Positions 17,162-25,611 are shown, counted from the first letter of the stretch. The stretch is DNA of 64,000 nucleotides from Mesobaculum littorinae (GCF_004011175.1 NZ_RQXX01000002.1:124001-188000); one strand, 5' to 3'. Notes: a model not told the origin generated them from the letters alone. Numbers and translations: made by a program.

Positions 17162-18243
17162 CAGTGGGGGCCTCCGGTCTTTGCTGGTGTGTCCTGGGGT
17201 CGACTGGTCGCGGCTCCGTCATCCGTGCTGCCCGCCGCGCGTCCTCCGGGCAGGATCACCTGAAGCGCATCGTCGCAGCGGGTGAAGCGAATAGGCGCGT
17301 GCATTCGTTCGCGCTCGCCGTCGCGGGCGACCAGACGGGTTCCGTGGCCTGCGACCTCGATCTCGCGGCCTTCGATCAGTTCGAAGTTTCGATGCCGGGT
17401 CATGTTCCGCCCCAGCAGCATCACCGCGTGCTTGAGCAGACCCCACCGGCCGACGTCGGGTGCGAGGAAAACGGCAAAATTGCCGCGACGGATCATCTCG
17501 GCGCCGTCCAGACCGAACTGTTCGAGCTGGTAGGCGGAGTGGGCGACGAAGATCAGCGGCGTGCGGCGGCGGCGGCGCTTGCCGTCGATGGTGACCTCAA
17601 CCGTGCGCGCGCGCTTGAATCCGGCAAGCGTCAGCAGGACCGACCAGTAGGCGGCCAGCCGCGACCGGCCCCAGCGCTTGTAGACGTTTTCGCGGCGGGC
17701 GAGGATCGCGGGGTAGATCCCGAGGCTCGCGTTGTTAAGAAACAGCTTGCCGTTGACTTCGGCCACCGCGACTGGACGGGCCTCGCCCGTCAGAAGAAGG
17801 GCGAGCGCCGCGTCGATGTCGAGCGGTATGTCGAGCCCGCGGGCAAAGTAGTTGAACGTGCCCATGGGCAGGATGCCCAGCCGGACGTCGGCGGCACTGC
17901 CGTCCCCGCCGCGATCCCCGGACCCTGCGCCATGCAGGGCCGACGCGACCCCGGCAATGGTGCCGTCACCGCCAGCTGCCACCACGATATCCGCCCCCGC
18001 CTTCAGCGCCTTGCGGGCGGCATCGTCGGGGCCGGTGTCGCTGGCCAGCTCGTGGATCGTGACACGGTCGCCATGCGCCTCGGCGAAGGCGTGGATCTTG
18101 TCGTCGAGCGCGGGGTCGCCCTGCTTGCCCGAGCCGGGGTTCAGCACGATATGGATCCGCTGCGCGTCGGACCGGGCGGCGGGGCGGTCGCCGCCGGGCC
18201 CCGGGGATGGGGGCGTGCTGTGCGACGTCGTTTCGGGGGGCAT
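17161..18243 (-). CDS. Diacylglycerol kinase-family lipid kinase (YegS/LCB5 type)
   Basis: A 360-residue protein with the DAGK catalytic domain: IHIVLNPGSGKQGD near residue 30, the nucleotide-binding AAGGDGTIAGVASAL, and LGILPMGTFNYFARGLDIPL. Family members phosphorylate diacylglycerol, ceramide or related lipids at the inner membrane. The first ~30 residues are Pro/Gly/Ser-rich and probably disordered. ATG 18243 follows CGGAG by six bases, better than the GTG at 18258. Coupled to the downstream phosphoesterase by a one-base overlap. Confidence 0.9.
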   Translation of the reverse strand: MPPETTSHSTPPSPGPGGDRPAARSDAQRIHIVLNPGSGKQGDPALDDKIHAFAEAHGDRVTIHELASDTGPDDAARKALKAGADIVVAAGGDGTIAGVASALHGAGSGDRGGDGSAADVRLGILPMGTFNYFARGLDIPLDIDAALALLLTGEARPVAVAEVNGKLFLNNASLGIYPAILARRENVYKRWGRSRLAAYWSVLLTLAGFKRARTVEVTIDGKRRRRRTPLIFVAHSAYQLEQFGLDGAEMIRRGNFAVFLAPDVGRWGLLKHAVMLLGRNMTRHRNFELIEGREIEVAGHGTRLVARDGERERMHAPIRFTRCDDALQVILPGGRAAGSTDDGAATSRPQDTPAKTGGPH

Positions 18244-18306
18244 GAAGTTCTCCGCCACTGGGGTTCGCAGGACGAATGCATCCCGTGGCGGTGCAGTTCC
18301 CCGTGC

Positions 18307-19107
18307 CTACCCCGGGGGCGGCAGGGGCACGCGGCCCGTCTCGGTCAGAAGGAAACAGTCGGTGCCGTCGAAGGCGGCGGGGATCAGCGGATTGCCGTAG
18401 CCCGCCCCGGCATCAAGGTCGATGCGGTTGCCGAAGTGGGTGGGCGCGTCAAGCGCGGTGTGTCCATGGACGACCAGGCGGCCGTGATCGGTGTCGTCGT
18501 CCAGGAAACCATCGCGGATCCAGATCAGGTCGTCCTCGTCCTGTTCGTCCAGCGGGACGCCCGGGCGCAGGCCGGCATGGACGAAAAGCAGCCCGGGTTC
18601 CTCGTGCCAGAGCGGCAGGTCCGACAGGAACTGCAGGTGCGGTTCGGGGATCGCGGTGCGGGCGCGGGCGATCAACTCCTGCCCGGTCAGCTGTTCGCCG
18701 GTGCCGAGGCCGTAGGACGCCAGCGTCTCCCAGCCGCCATTGGCGGGGTGCAGGAAGGCGGGCGTGCCGGTCGCGGCCAGCCCGTAGGAGCCCAGCGTCT
18801 GCGTGCCGCCCAGCCGCGCGTTCAGCCAGGACAGGCGCGAGCGGATGTTGCGGTCGTTCTCCTGCCCCTCGGTCGCGAAGCGCAGGAACATGCGGTCGTG
18901 GTTGCCCATCAGGCAGATCCAGTCGCGCCCTTCGGACCTACCGGCGATCAGCCGGTCCAGCACGCCGCGGCTGTCGGGGCCGCGGTCGGTGTAGTCGCCC
19001 AGAAAGACGATGCGGGCGTCGCGCCCCCCGTCCTCTCCGATCAGGCGCAGTGCCCGGTCCAGTTCGTCGGAGTATCCGTGAATGTCGGGGACGGCGTAGA
19101 TCGTCAT
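18307..19107 (-). CDS. PPP-family serine/threonine-type protein phosphatase
   Basis: The 266-residue protein carries the PPP metal-binding signatures YAVPDIHGYSDEL, FLGDYTDRGPDSRGVLDRLI and LMGNHDRMFL, plus LFVHAGLRPG and VVHGHTAL. It resembles bacterial PrpA/bis(5'-nucleosyl)-tetraphosphatase-like phosphatases. It may dephosphorylate proteins or small phosphodiesters; the sequence cannot distinguish these. It lies between the lipid kinase gene and serA on the same strand, with a strong hairpin separating it from serA. Confidence 0.9.
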   Translation of the reverse strand: MTIYAVPDIHGYSDELDRALRLIGEDGGRDARIVFLGDYTDRGPDSRGVLDRLIAGRSEGRDWICLMGNHDRMFLRFATEGQENDRNIRSRLSWLNARLGGTQTLGSYGLAATGTPAFLHPANGGWETLASYGLGTGEQLTGQELIARARTAIPEPHLQFLSDLPLWHEEPGLLFVHAGLRPGVPLDEQDEDDLIWIRDGFLDDDTDHGRLVVHGHTALDAPTHFGNRIDLDAGAGYGNPLIPAAFDGTDCFLLTETGRVPLPPPG

Positions 19108-19145
19108 GCGGGCGCTCCGTTCGCGGTGGTAAAGGCCCGCCGAAC

Positions 19146-19181
19146 GGGCCCCTTTCGCCTTATGTAGCGCGAAAGGGGCCC
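19146..19181 (-). terminator. 13-base-pair hairpin downstream of serA
   Basis: Arms GGGCCCCTTTCGC (19146-19158) and GCGAAAGGGGCCC (19169-19181) are perfectly complementary with a ten-base loop. It starts 27 bases after the serA stop. A T tract is missing, so termination is inferred from stem strength and position. Confidence 0.6.
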
Positions 19182-19208
19182 TTGGGGTCCCGGAAACCTC
19201 GGGGGGGG

Positions 19209-20804
19209 TTAGATGACCTCGAACCGAAGGGGCCGGATCTGTTGGAAGAGGCCGGTGTCCTGCAGCTTGTCCAGCACCTCGGCCGGCGGCTGGTCGTCGA
19301 GGTAGAGCAGCGCGATGGCGTCGCGCCCCCGGTCCGACCGGCCCAGCGTGAAGTTGGCGATGTTGACGCCGTTTTCACCCATGGTCCGCCCCAGCGCGCC
19401 GATGATGCCCGGCTCGTCGTGGTTCGTGGTGTAGAGCATGTGCGCCCCGATCTCGGCATCGATATTGATGCCCTTGATCTGGATGAAGCGCGGCTTGCCG
19501 TCCGAGAACACGGTGCCCGCGATCGAGCGCTCGCGCTCCTCGGTGACAACGGTGACCTTGATATAGGCGTCGAAGACGCCGGTCTTGCCCTGCGTCGTGG
19601 TGGTCAGGTCGATGCCGCGCTCGCGCGCCAGAACCGGGGCCGACACCATGTTCACGTCCGGGTTCACCGTCTGCATCAGGCCCGAGATCGCGGCGGCGTT
19701 CAGAGCCGCGATGTTCATCTCGGCCACGACCCCGTTGTAGAGGATGTTCACGGCCTTGATAGGCTCGTCCGTCATCTGGCCCGCAAAGGCGCCCAGGTGC
19801 TGGGCAAGCTTCACCCACGGGCCCATGACCTTGGCTTCCTCGGCCGTCACCGACGGCATGTTGAGCGCGTTGGTCACGGCCCCGCTCAGCAGGTAGTCCG
19901 ACATCTGCTCGGCCACCTGCAGGGCGACGTTCTCCTGCGCCTCGGTCGTGGCTGCGCCGAGGTGCGGCGTCACCACCACGTTCGAGAGGTTGAAAAGCGG
20001 CGAGGCGGTCGCGGGCTCCTCGGCGAAGACGTCGAAGGCGGCACCGGCGACACGGCCGTCCTGCAGCGCGGCCGCCAGCGCGGTTTCGTCGACCAGCCCG
20101 CCGCGGGCGCAGTTCACGATCCGCACACCCGGCTTCAGCTTGGCGATATTCTCCTTGGACAGAATGTTGCGGGTCTTGTCGGTCAGCGGAACGTGGAAGG
20201 TGATGAAGTCCGACCGGCCCAGCAGCTCGTCCAGCTCGACCTTTTCGACGCCCAGCTTGTCGGCGCGCTCCTGCGTGAGGAAGGGATCATAGGCGATCAC
20301 CTTCATCTTCAGCCCGCGGGCACGGTCGATGACGATCGAGCCGATGTTGCCCGCGCCGATCACGCCCAGCGTCTTGGCGGTCAGCTCGACGCCCATGAAC
20401 TTGGACTTTTCCCACTTGCCCGCGTGGGTCGAGGCGCTGGCCTCGGGGATCTGGCGGGCGACGGCGAACATCATCGCGATGGCGTGTTCGGCGGTGGTGA
20501 TCGAGTTGCCGAAGGGCGTGTTCATCACGATGACGCCCTTCTTGGACGCCTCGGGGATGTCGACGTTGTCGACGCCGATCCCGGCGCGGCCGATCACCTT
20601 GAGGTTCGGCGCGGCGGCCAGGATCTTCTCGGTCACCTTGGTGGCCGAACGGATGGCGAGGCCATCATAGTCGCCGATCACCTCAAGCAGCTTGTCCTTG
20701 TCCTTGCCGATAGAGGGGTCGAAGGTCACGTCGATGCCGCGATCGCGGAAGATCTGCACGGCGGTTTCGCTGAGCTTGTCGCTTACGAGAACTTTGGGGG
20801 CCAT
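19209..20804 (-). CDS. serA: D-3-phosphoglycerate dehydrogenase
   Basis: SerA oxidises 3-phosphoglycerate to 3-phosphohydroxypyruvate with NAD, the committed step of serine synthesis. The 531 residues match the long form: catalytic and Rossmann domains (LGVIGAGNIGSIVIDRARGL; CARGGLVDETAL; VVTPHLGAATTEAQ with the catalytic His), an intervening domain (about 320-450) and a C-terminal ACT domain (GINIDAEIGAHMLYTTNHDE onwards) that is the usual site of serine feedback. ATG 20804 gives MAPKVLVSDKLSETAVQIF. It follows serC by 140 bases, so serC-serA form one transcription unit. Confidence 0.97.
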   Translation of the reverse strand: MAPKVLVSDKLSETAVQIFRDRGIDVTFDPSIGKDKDKLLEVIGDYDGLAIRSATKVTEKILAAAPNLKVIGRAGIGVDNVDIPEASKKGVIVMNTPFGNSITTAEHAIAMMFAVARQIPEASASTHAGKWEKSKFMGVELTAKTLGVIGAGNIGSIVIDRARGLKMKVIAYDPFLTQERADKLGVEKVELDELLGRSDFITFHVPLTDKTRNILSKENIAKLKPGVRIVNCARGGLVDETALAAALQDGRVAGAAFDVFAEEPATASPLFNLSNVVVTPHLGAATTEAQENVALQVAEQMSDYLLSGAVTNALNMPSVTAEEAKVMGPWVKLAQHLGAFAGQMTDEPIKAVNILYNGVVAEMNIAALNAAAISGLMQTVNPDVNMVSAPVLARERGIDLTTTTQGKTGVFDAYIKVTVVTEERERSIAGTVFSDGKPRFIQIKGINIDAEIGAHMLYTTNHDEPGIIGALGRTMGENGVNIANFTLGRSDRGRDAIALLYLDDQPPAEVLDKLQDTGLFQQIRPLRFEVI

Positions 20805-20944
20805 CTGGGGCTCTCCTTCAAAGAAAATGTCGGGAATAGCCGCGCGCCGGGCGCGCAGCCTGCATCCATATCGGGGGCGTCGCAGCGGGGCAGGGGCGGC
20901 GGCTCGCGCGGTCGCCGCCCCCCCCATCGCCGCGAGGGCTCCGC

Positions 20945-22102
20945 TCAGGCGGCCTTTGCCTGCGCGGCAAGCTCGGCCCGGTAGGCCCAGTCGATCCACG
21001 GCATCAGCGCCTTGAGATCCGAGGTCTCGACCGTGCTGCCGCACCAGATCCGCAGACCGGCCGGCGCATCGCGATAGGCGCCGATGTCATAGGCCACGCC
21101 CTCGGTATCCAGCCGCTTGGCCACGGCCTTTGCAAAGGCGGCGCCGTCGATGATCGCGGGATCGGTGAACTTCAGGCAGACGCTGGTGTTCGACCGGATC
21201 TCGGGTGTTTGGGCCAGGAAGGCGATCCAGTCGTTCTCGGCGACGAAGCGGTCGACCACGGCAAAGTTCGCGTCGGCGCGCGCCATCAGGCCCGTCAGCC
21301 CGCCTTCGGCCTTGGCCCAGGCCAGGGCCTGCAGGTAATCCTCGACCGCCAGCATCGACGGGGTGTTGATCGTCTCACCCTTGAAGATGCCTTCGTTGAT
21401 CTTGCCGCCCTTGGTCAGGCGGAAGATCTTCGGCAGCGGCCAGGCGGGGGTATAGCTTTCCAGCCGTTCCACCGCGCGTGGGCTGAGGATCAGCATGCCG
21501 TGCGCCGCCTCGCCGCCCAGCACCTTTTGCCAGGAGAAGGTCGTCACGTCGAGCTTCTCCCAGGGCAGGTCCTGCGCAAAGGCGGCCGAGGTCGCATCGC
21601 ACAGCGTCAGGCCTTCGCGGTCGGCGGGGATCACGTCGCCCGAGGGCACGCGCACGCCCGAGGTGGTGCCGTTCCATGTGAAGCAGACGTCGCGGCTCCA
21701 GTCGAGGGCGGCCAGATCGACGATCTGTCCATACTCGGCCTCATGCACGTTGGCGTCGAGCTTCAGCTGCTTGACCGCGTCGGTGACCCAGCCGGCGCCG
21801 AAGCTTTCCCAAGCGACCATCTCGACCGGGCGCTGGCCCAGCATGGTCCACATCGCCATCTCGAAGGCGCCGGTGTCCGAACCGGGGACGATGCCGATGC
21901 GATACTCGTCGGGGATGCCCAGAACCTCGCGCGTGTCGTCGATGGCCTGCTTCAGCTTGGCCTTGCCGATGGCGGCACGGTGCGACCGGCCCAGCGGGGC
22001 GTCGGCGAGCTTGTCCAGCGAAAATGCGGGGGGCTTGGCACAGGGGCCAGAGGAAAAACGCGGATTGGCCGGCCGCGTGGCCGGGGTCTTGTCATCAGAC
22101 AT
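20945..22102 (-). CDS. serC: Phosphoserine aminotransferase
   Basis: SerC converts phosphohydroxypyruvate and glutamate to phosphoserine; it is also used for pyridoxine synthesis. The 385-residue protein is the alphaproteobacterial type: [20 protein letters not shown] near the N terminus, [20 protein letters not shown], and the PLP Lys in [22 protein letters not shown] 22102 follows GGAAGGG by four bases. Upstream are two hairpins that could form a regulatory leader. serA lies directly downstream. Confidence 0.96.
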   Translation of the reverse strand: MSDDKTPATRPANPRFSSGPCAKPPAFSLDKLADAPLGRSHRAAIGKAKLKQAIDDTREVLGIPDEYRIGIVPGSDTGAFEMAMWTMLGQRPVEMVAWESFGAGWVTDAVKQLKLDANVHEAEYGQIVDLAALDWSRDVCFTWNGTTSGVRVPSGDVIPADREGLTLCDATSAAFAQDLPWEKLDVTTFSWQKVLGGEAAHGMLILSPRAVERLESYTPAWPLPKIFRLTKGGKINEGIFKGETINTPSMLAVEDYLQALAWAKAEGGLTGLMARADANFAVVDRFVAENDWIAFLAQTPEIRSNTSVCLKFTDPAIIDGAAFAKAVAKRLDTEGVAYDIGAYRDAPAGLRIWCGSTVETSDLKALMPWIDWAYRAELAAQAKAA

Positions 22103-22226
22103 AGTACCCTTCCAGATATATGCCCCTCGTTGGGGAGGGGTGTCCCACCGCCGGAAATACGCCTGCCCTCTGCAACAAGCAAGATCCAAAGTGGTTTGCA
22201 TTGAAGCTGGCAGTGGGAACTGCCAG
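22103..22226 (-). promoter_or_regulatory. Structured leader of serC, candidate serC RNA motif
   Basis: Read towards serC, a first hairpin has perfect 7-base-pair arms CTGGCAG/CTGCCAG (22226-22220 and 22213-22207). A second has perfect 6-base-pair arms CCCCTC/GAGGGG (22140-22135 and 22128-22123) and ends about 12 bases before the Shine-Dalgarno GGAAGGG. A two-hairpin element named the serC motif is known upstream of serC in alphaproteobacteria; position and general layout fit, but I cannot align it to the covariance model here. A further 7-base-pair hairpin lies upstream at 22320-22340. The rest of 22227-22445 shows no gene. Confidence 0.45.
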
Positions 22227-22445
22227 AACGATGAGGGAACATCATCCCCGGATCGGCACAAATCTGACACAGAGATTTTTCGGATGGGGCAGGAAATCAA
22301 GCCGATTGGCATGGTCTGGCGGCAGGTTTCCCGCCTGCCGCGCGTGCTGCGACCCCTCCCTGCGCCTTGCCGATTTTCGGACGCTCGGGATCGCTTCACG
22401 GCATGGGATCGATCACGGTGACGACCCTCGGGAGAGGGCAGCGCG

Positions 22446-22778
22446 ATGAGTTGCCATGTCGAAGCGCTCTGCGACCGCCGCAGATTCGGCAGCGCCGCCT
22501 GCAAGCAGATCGCCATGTACCTCTCGAACAAGGCGAGCGACGACGGCGCCGGGAACTGGTGGTCTAAACACATCATGGCGCGACACACGGACCTGAACCT
22601 TGCCACCGTCAAACGGACGTTTCGCGATTTCCTGGACGAGGGCTTGTGCGTCGAAACCGGCGATCGGGGGGCCTGCGATCACGGCCATACCGTCGTCGAT
22701 CCCTGGTCCACGAAGCTGTTGCCGGACTGGAGCCGCTGCTGCCCCAAAGGGGGGCCAAAGAGTCCGGGGACCCAGTGA
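22446..22778 (+). pseudogene. Truncated helix-turn-helix (winged-helix) protein
   Basis: 110 codons that begin [20 protein letters not shown]. The segment [20 protein letters not shown] then [15 protein letters not shown] reads like the N-terminal winged-helix domain of accessory HTH/replication-type proteins common in Rhodobacteraceae islands. After about residue 85 the frame loses resemblance, and the continuation of a Pro-rich tail seems to run in another frame (to about 22833). I therefore read it as a decayed gene. It marks the left edge of the accessory stretch. Confidence 0.5.
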
Positions 22779-22829
22779 TCCCTCGGCGGGGGTCACCACG
22801 ACCCCCTTGGCAACCCTGGGAACATTCCT

Positions 22830-22925
22830 TTGAAACCTCCTAAGCGCGCAGAGGAGCTTGGCAACGCCTCGGTCGAAGAACTCGTTGCTGCCGCCGCGGC
22901 ATATACCGCCGAAAACGATGGCTAA
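22830..22925 (+). CDS. Possible 31-residue ORF or gene fragment
   Basis: A TTG-started frame encodes LKPPKRAEELGNASVEELV followed by an Ala-rich helix and stops at 22925. The KRAEELGNASVEELVAAAA pattern resembles the beginning of small helical accessory proteins in this family, so it may be the start of a truncated gene. No Shine-Dalgarno is clear. It lies 12 bases before the next ORF. Confidence 0.25.
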   Translation: MKPPKRAEELGNASVEELVAAAAAYTAENDG

Positions 22926-22937
22926 ACGCGCTCAAGG

Positions 22938-23174
22938 GTGAGCTTCCTCGCCAACTGGCTGCGGCTCGGAAAATGGCGGCGGCATGTGGATGAGTTGCGG
23001 CAGCGAAAGGTCACATCAACGGAGAGTGCCGAGAAGATCCTGAGACAGGTCGCTGGCTGGTTGAAGACCCGCCACGGGATGTGCAGGCACGTGACAAGCA
23101 GCCAGCTCGCAGCCGCCTTGCAGCGCAGCCTGATCGCTCACGACGAAGCCAGGGCTGCCGGGGTTATGAAATGA
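22938..23174 (+). CDS. 78-residue island protein of unknown function
   Basis: A GTG-started ORF (MSFLANWLRLGKWRRHVDEL) of 78 residues, basic and predicted helical throughout, with the last third SSQLAAALQRSLIAHDEARA. I do not recognise it. Its support is positional: it ends ATGAAATGA, so its stop overlaps the ATG of the next ORF by four bases, as do several later junctions in this stretch. It may encode a small accessory or mobilisation-associated protein; no domain confirms that. Confidence 0.45.
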   Translation: MSFLANWLRLGKWRRHVDELRQRKVTSTESAEKILRQVAGWLKTRHGMCRHVTSSQLAAALQRSLIAHDEARAAGVMK

Positions 23175-23842
23175 CCTCGATACCCGACCGAGGCTTACGG
23201 GAGCGAACCAACGGCGCTGAAGCGACAAAAGCGCCGCCGTGTCGGCCCTTCGCCAAACTCACTCGCAGCGTCCACCAGCCGGCTGGCGGAGGGGGGGTGG
23301 CAGCCACTGCAAGCGGCTTCGATCCGGAACGGATCGGCGGCAAAGCCGTTCGCGCGGTCGAGGCGGAGTTGACGGCAGCAAAGATAAAGCTGTCCGAAGT
23401 AGCCGAACGGGAGCAAGAGGTCGAAACGCGTCTCGCCCGCGCAAGGACTGCGGACGCCAACCTGCGCACCGAGAAGGAGGCCCTGGCTCGCGACCGGAGA
23501 GCCTTTGAAGCCGCGAAGATCCGGCAGGTGACCGAAGCCGTTCGGGCGAGCATCAGGGCTGCTATCCGCGTGCTGAGCGGCGTGCTCGGCGGCTCGGCCC
23601 GGCCAGGTTGCGGGAAATAGGATCTGGAGATCACCGACAAGGCCCGCGCACAGGAATTCGGCCAGCTTGGCCTCCGTACCGCAATCATCCCGGTGGTACG
23701 CGCTTTCGCCGACGTCTGGGAACGGCTGTCGTGCCGCCTGACGAACCGCGAGCGTGCCCACGAGGCGGAAACCGCCGGACGCGCGCCTAGCAGCGTCGAC
23801 GTCCAGATCGACCACCCCAAACAGAGAGATTTCAAACCATGA
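23171..23842 (+). pseudogene. Coiled-coil protein gene interrupted by an in-frame TAG
   Basis: ATG 23171 opens a frame of 149 codons ending at TAG 23618-23620. The middle is a strong coiled coil (AVEAELTAAKIKLSEVAERE and following Glu/Arg/Ala heptads, about residues 57-125). The same frame continues without stop after the TAG for 73 codons (EFGQLGLRTAIIPVVRAFAD..) to TGA 23840-23842, and that second stop overlaps the next ATG (23839) in the ATGA manner seen at the neighbouring junctions. This suggests the original gene was about 223 codons and the TAG is a later nonsense mutation or a sequencing error. The fold recalls C-terminal coiled regions of plasmid mobilisation proteins, but that is weak. 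Confidence 0.5.
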
Positions 23843-23925
23843 GGGAACTGGAGGCAAGGATCGCCGAGGTGAGCCGCCGCCGCAGCCCGAGGGAAGCAGT
23901 TCCGGCTTTCTACAGGATCGCGTGA
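23839..23925 (+). CDS. Very short ORF (28 residues) in the overlapping run
   Basis: ATG 23839 starts inside the stop of the preceding frame and reads MRELEARIAEVSRRRSPREA, ending at TGA 23923-23925, which overlaps the GTG start of the next ORF. It may be a genuine small peptide or the N-terminal remnant of a frameshifted longer gene continuing in the next frame. Supported only by the two 4-base overlaps. Confidence 0.3.
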   Translation: MRELEARIAEVSRRRSPREAVPAFYRIA

Positions 23926-24191
23926 AGGACGGACTGAGCAATCATGCAAAAGCCATGCGTGTCCAGCTTTACACGAAGACACGCCCATTTATGGGCCGCT
24001 TGGGGGCTGTTGAACGGGCTCTCGATGAGCTCCTGCAGCATCAGGGGCGCATAAATGTCCCGATTAGGGAAGCCGACAGGCGCGTGGGAACCCTGATTGT
24101 CTGGGGCGCCTTGATCTTGGTCGGCCCCGGATTGATCTCATCGCTGTTCTTTGCGACTGTCTTGCTGATTGCGCAAGCGGGCGGCCTTTGA
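23922..24191 (+). CDS. Small membrane-anchored protein of unknown function
   Basis: Taken from GTG 23922 (4-base overlap with the preceding stop), 89 residues; an internal ATG at 23955 would give 78. The N-terminal part is charged and helical (FMGRLGAVERALDELLQHQG), and the C-terminal ~35 residues form a hydrophobic hairpin or single membrane span (GTLIVWGALILVGPGLISSL then FFATVLLIAQAGG). Its stop TGA shares one base with the ATG of the next gene. I do not recognise the family. Confidence 0.5.
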   Translation: MKDGLSNHAKAMRVQLYTKTRPFMGRLGAVERALDELLQHQGRINVPIREADRRVGTLIVWGALILVGPGLISSLFFATVLLIAQAGGL

Positions 24192-24772
24192 TGAGTAACC
24201 GTAAAGAGCCACGCCGGCCCATCGATGATTGCTCCTTGGTGACTTTTCGCGGCACCGTCGTCTCGGTGGCGGATCGCGTCACCCATCAGCTCAGGTCAGG
24301 ACAGCACTCCTCTTCGCCCGTCCGTTCGGTTCCGGAAGTGTGGATCGTCGATTCCGAAGGCCACGAGTTGCGCTTTTGCGACGAAACACTCGGCGAATGC
24401 CGCACCGGGCACGAGATCCTGATTGTCGGCGACGGCAAGTCCGATCGCGTGCTGGCAATGCACAACCTATCGACCGCGGGGACCTGGTTTTCGACCAAGG
24501 TCTCCGATCTGCCGGTGAACCGGTCGCACGTCTTCACAATCATCTGCCTCTGCGTTGCCCTGACCTTCATGACCTGGTTCGTCACCCTGATGCTATTCGG
24601 CGAGCCATCTTACAGGGACAGCTTCTGGGAGGATCTCGGACGAATGCTCTGCTACCTAAGCGCAGTCGCCGTGGGGTGGTGGGGCCCGGAAAAAGCCCGG
24701 ACCCGCTTCAACAAACGGAACGCGGCCCGGCGCGCGCGGATCGAGGCGGCAGTCGAGGACGCGATACAGTGA
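24191..24772 (+). CDS. 193-residue protein with N-terminal beta domain and two membrane spans
   Basis: ATG 24191 follows the upstream TGA by overlap. The first ~100 residues look like a small beta-barrel or OB-like domain (DDCSLVTFRGTVVSVADRVT, VWIVDSEGHELRFCDETLGE, GHEILIVGDGKSDRVLAMHN). Two hydrophobic spans follow (HVFTIICLCVALTFMTWFVT and GRMLCYLSAVAVGWWG) and then a basic cytoplasmic tail (RTRFNKRNAARRARIEAAVE). I know no family with certainty. It is coupled to both neighbours and ends in a GTGA overlap with the phosphoesterase gene, which suggests a functional set. Confidence 0.65.
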   Translation: MSNRKEPRRPIDDCSLVTFRGTVVSVADRVTHQLRSGQHSSSPVRSVPEVWIVDSEGHELRFCDETLGECRTGHEILIVGDGKSDRVLAMHNLSTAGTWFSTKVSDLPVNRSHVFTIICLCVALTFMTWFVTLMLFGEPSYRDSFWEDLGRMLCYLSAVAVGWWGPEKARTRFNKRNAARRARIEAAVEDAIQ

Positions 24773-25329
24773 CCCACTGGTACACCGCCGACCTTCACTT
24801 CGGGCATGAGAACATCATTCCCTTCTCTGGGCGACCGTTTCGTCACGCCGGTCACATGGATGCCGTCCTGATCGAGAATCTGTGGGAGAAGGTCGGGCCC
24901 GATGACGATCTGTGGATCATCGGCGATTTCGCGTTCGGCCCCAAGGCCAAGGATCAGGATTGGCTGTCGATGATTTTCGGCCAGCTTCCCGGTGCACGCC
25001 GCCACCTGGTGGTCGGCAACCACGATGGGCCGCTGACCCAGGGCCTGCCTTGGGATAGCGTCGACTGGATGTGCGAGGTCGAAGATCCCGCTGCATCTTT
25101 GCCGATAACGCTCTGTCATTATCCCATGATGACGTGGCACCATGCGCGCAAAGGAGCTTTGCACCTGTTCGGCCACGTTCACCATGGCTGGTGCGGAAGC
25201 GCGAACAGCGTGAATGTCGGCGTCGATGTTTGGGATTTCTTTCCGGTCACGGCGCAAGAGGCCGTACAAAGGGCACGCAAGATGCCGGAGCACAAGCATT
25301 GGGGCGATGTCGAGCCGCGGGTGCGATGA
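24769..25329 (+). CDS. Phage-type metallophosphoesterase
   Basis: A 186-residue calcineurin-like phosphoesterase starting with GTG at 24769, four bases inside the preceding stop. It opens VTHWYTADLHFGHENIIPFS, the form common in phage- and plasmid-encoded members. The other metal sites are WIIGDFAFG, VVGNHDGPL, LCHYPMMTWHH and LFGHVHHGWCG, all intact, so it should be active. Substrate is unknown. It is the last gene of the overlapping run; 25330-25611 after it holds no convincing gene. Confidence 0.85.
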   Translation: MTHWYTADLHFGHENIIPFSGRPFRHAGHMDAVLIENLWEKVGPDDDLWIIGDFAFGPKAKDQDWLSMIFGQLPGARRHLVVGNHDGPLTQGLPWDSVDWMCEVEDPAASLPITLCHYPMMTWHHARKGALHLFGHVHHGWCGSANSVNVGVDVWDFFPVTAQEAVQRARKMPEHKHWGDVEPRVR

Positions 25330-25611
25330 CGCCCCGGGGCTTGGCCCCTTGGTCATTGGCCTGCAAACGCACCATGCGTAGCTGCTATCCGCAGCTCGCC
25401 CCATATCGGCATTCGTCTCCCAGCCAGGGGCGACCGGACACAAACGGATCGGGCGGGAAGCGGACGTTCATTGCGATCGGTGCCAAGGTCCGCTGTGCGG
25501 GACATTGCGGCCTTTCGGCGGTCATCCGATGCAACTGCTGCATGAAGACGGGAACGCTGGCATCGGGTCCGGGGTGGTGCGTGCAGGTCTTGGTGCATGC
25601 CAGCCGGTCGT

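Noticed and set aside
17002-20984. Very long plus-strand frames (721 and 902 codons) across 17-21 kb
   Set aside because: They run antisense to the lipid kinase, phosphatase and serA genes, all of which have intact motifs. The long frames have Arg/Gly/Ala-rich composition and no domain.
25330-25611. Short frames between the phosphoesterase and the WYL regulator
   Set aside because: No ribosome-binding sites, no domain, and GC-pattern unlike coding DNA; treated as non-coding.
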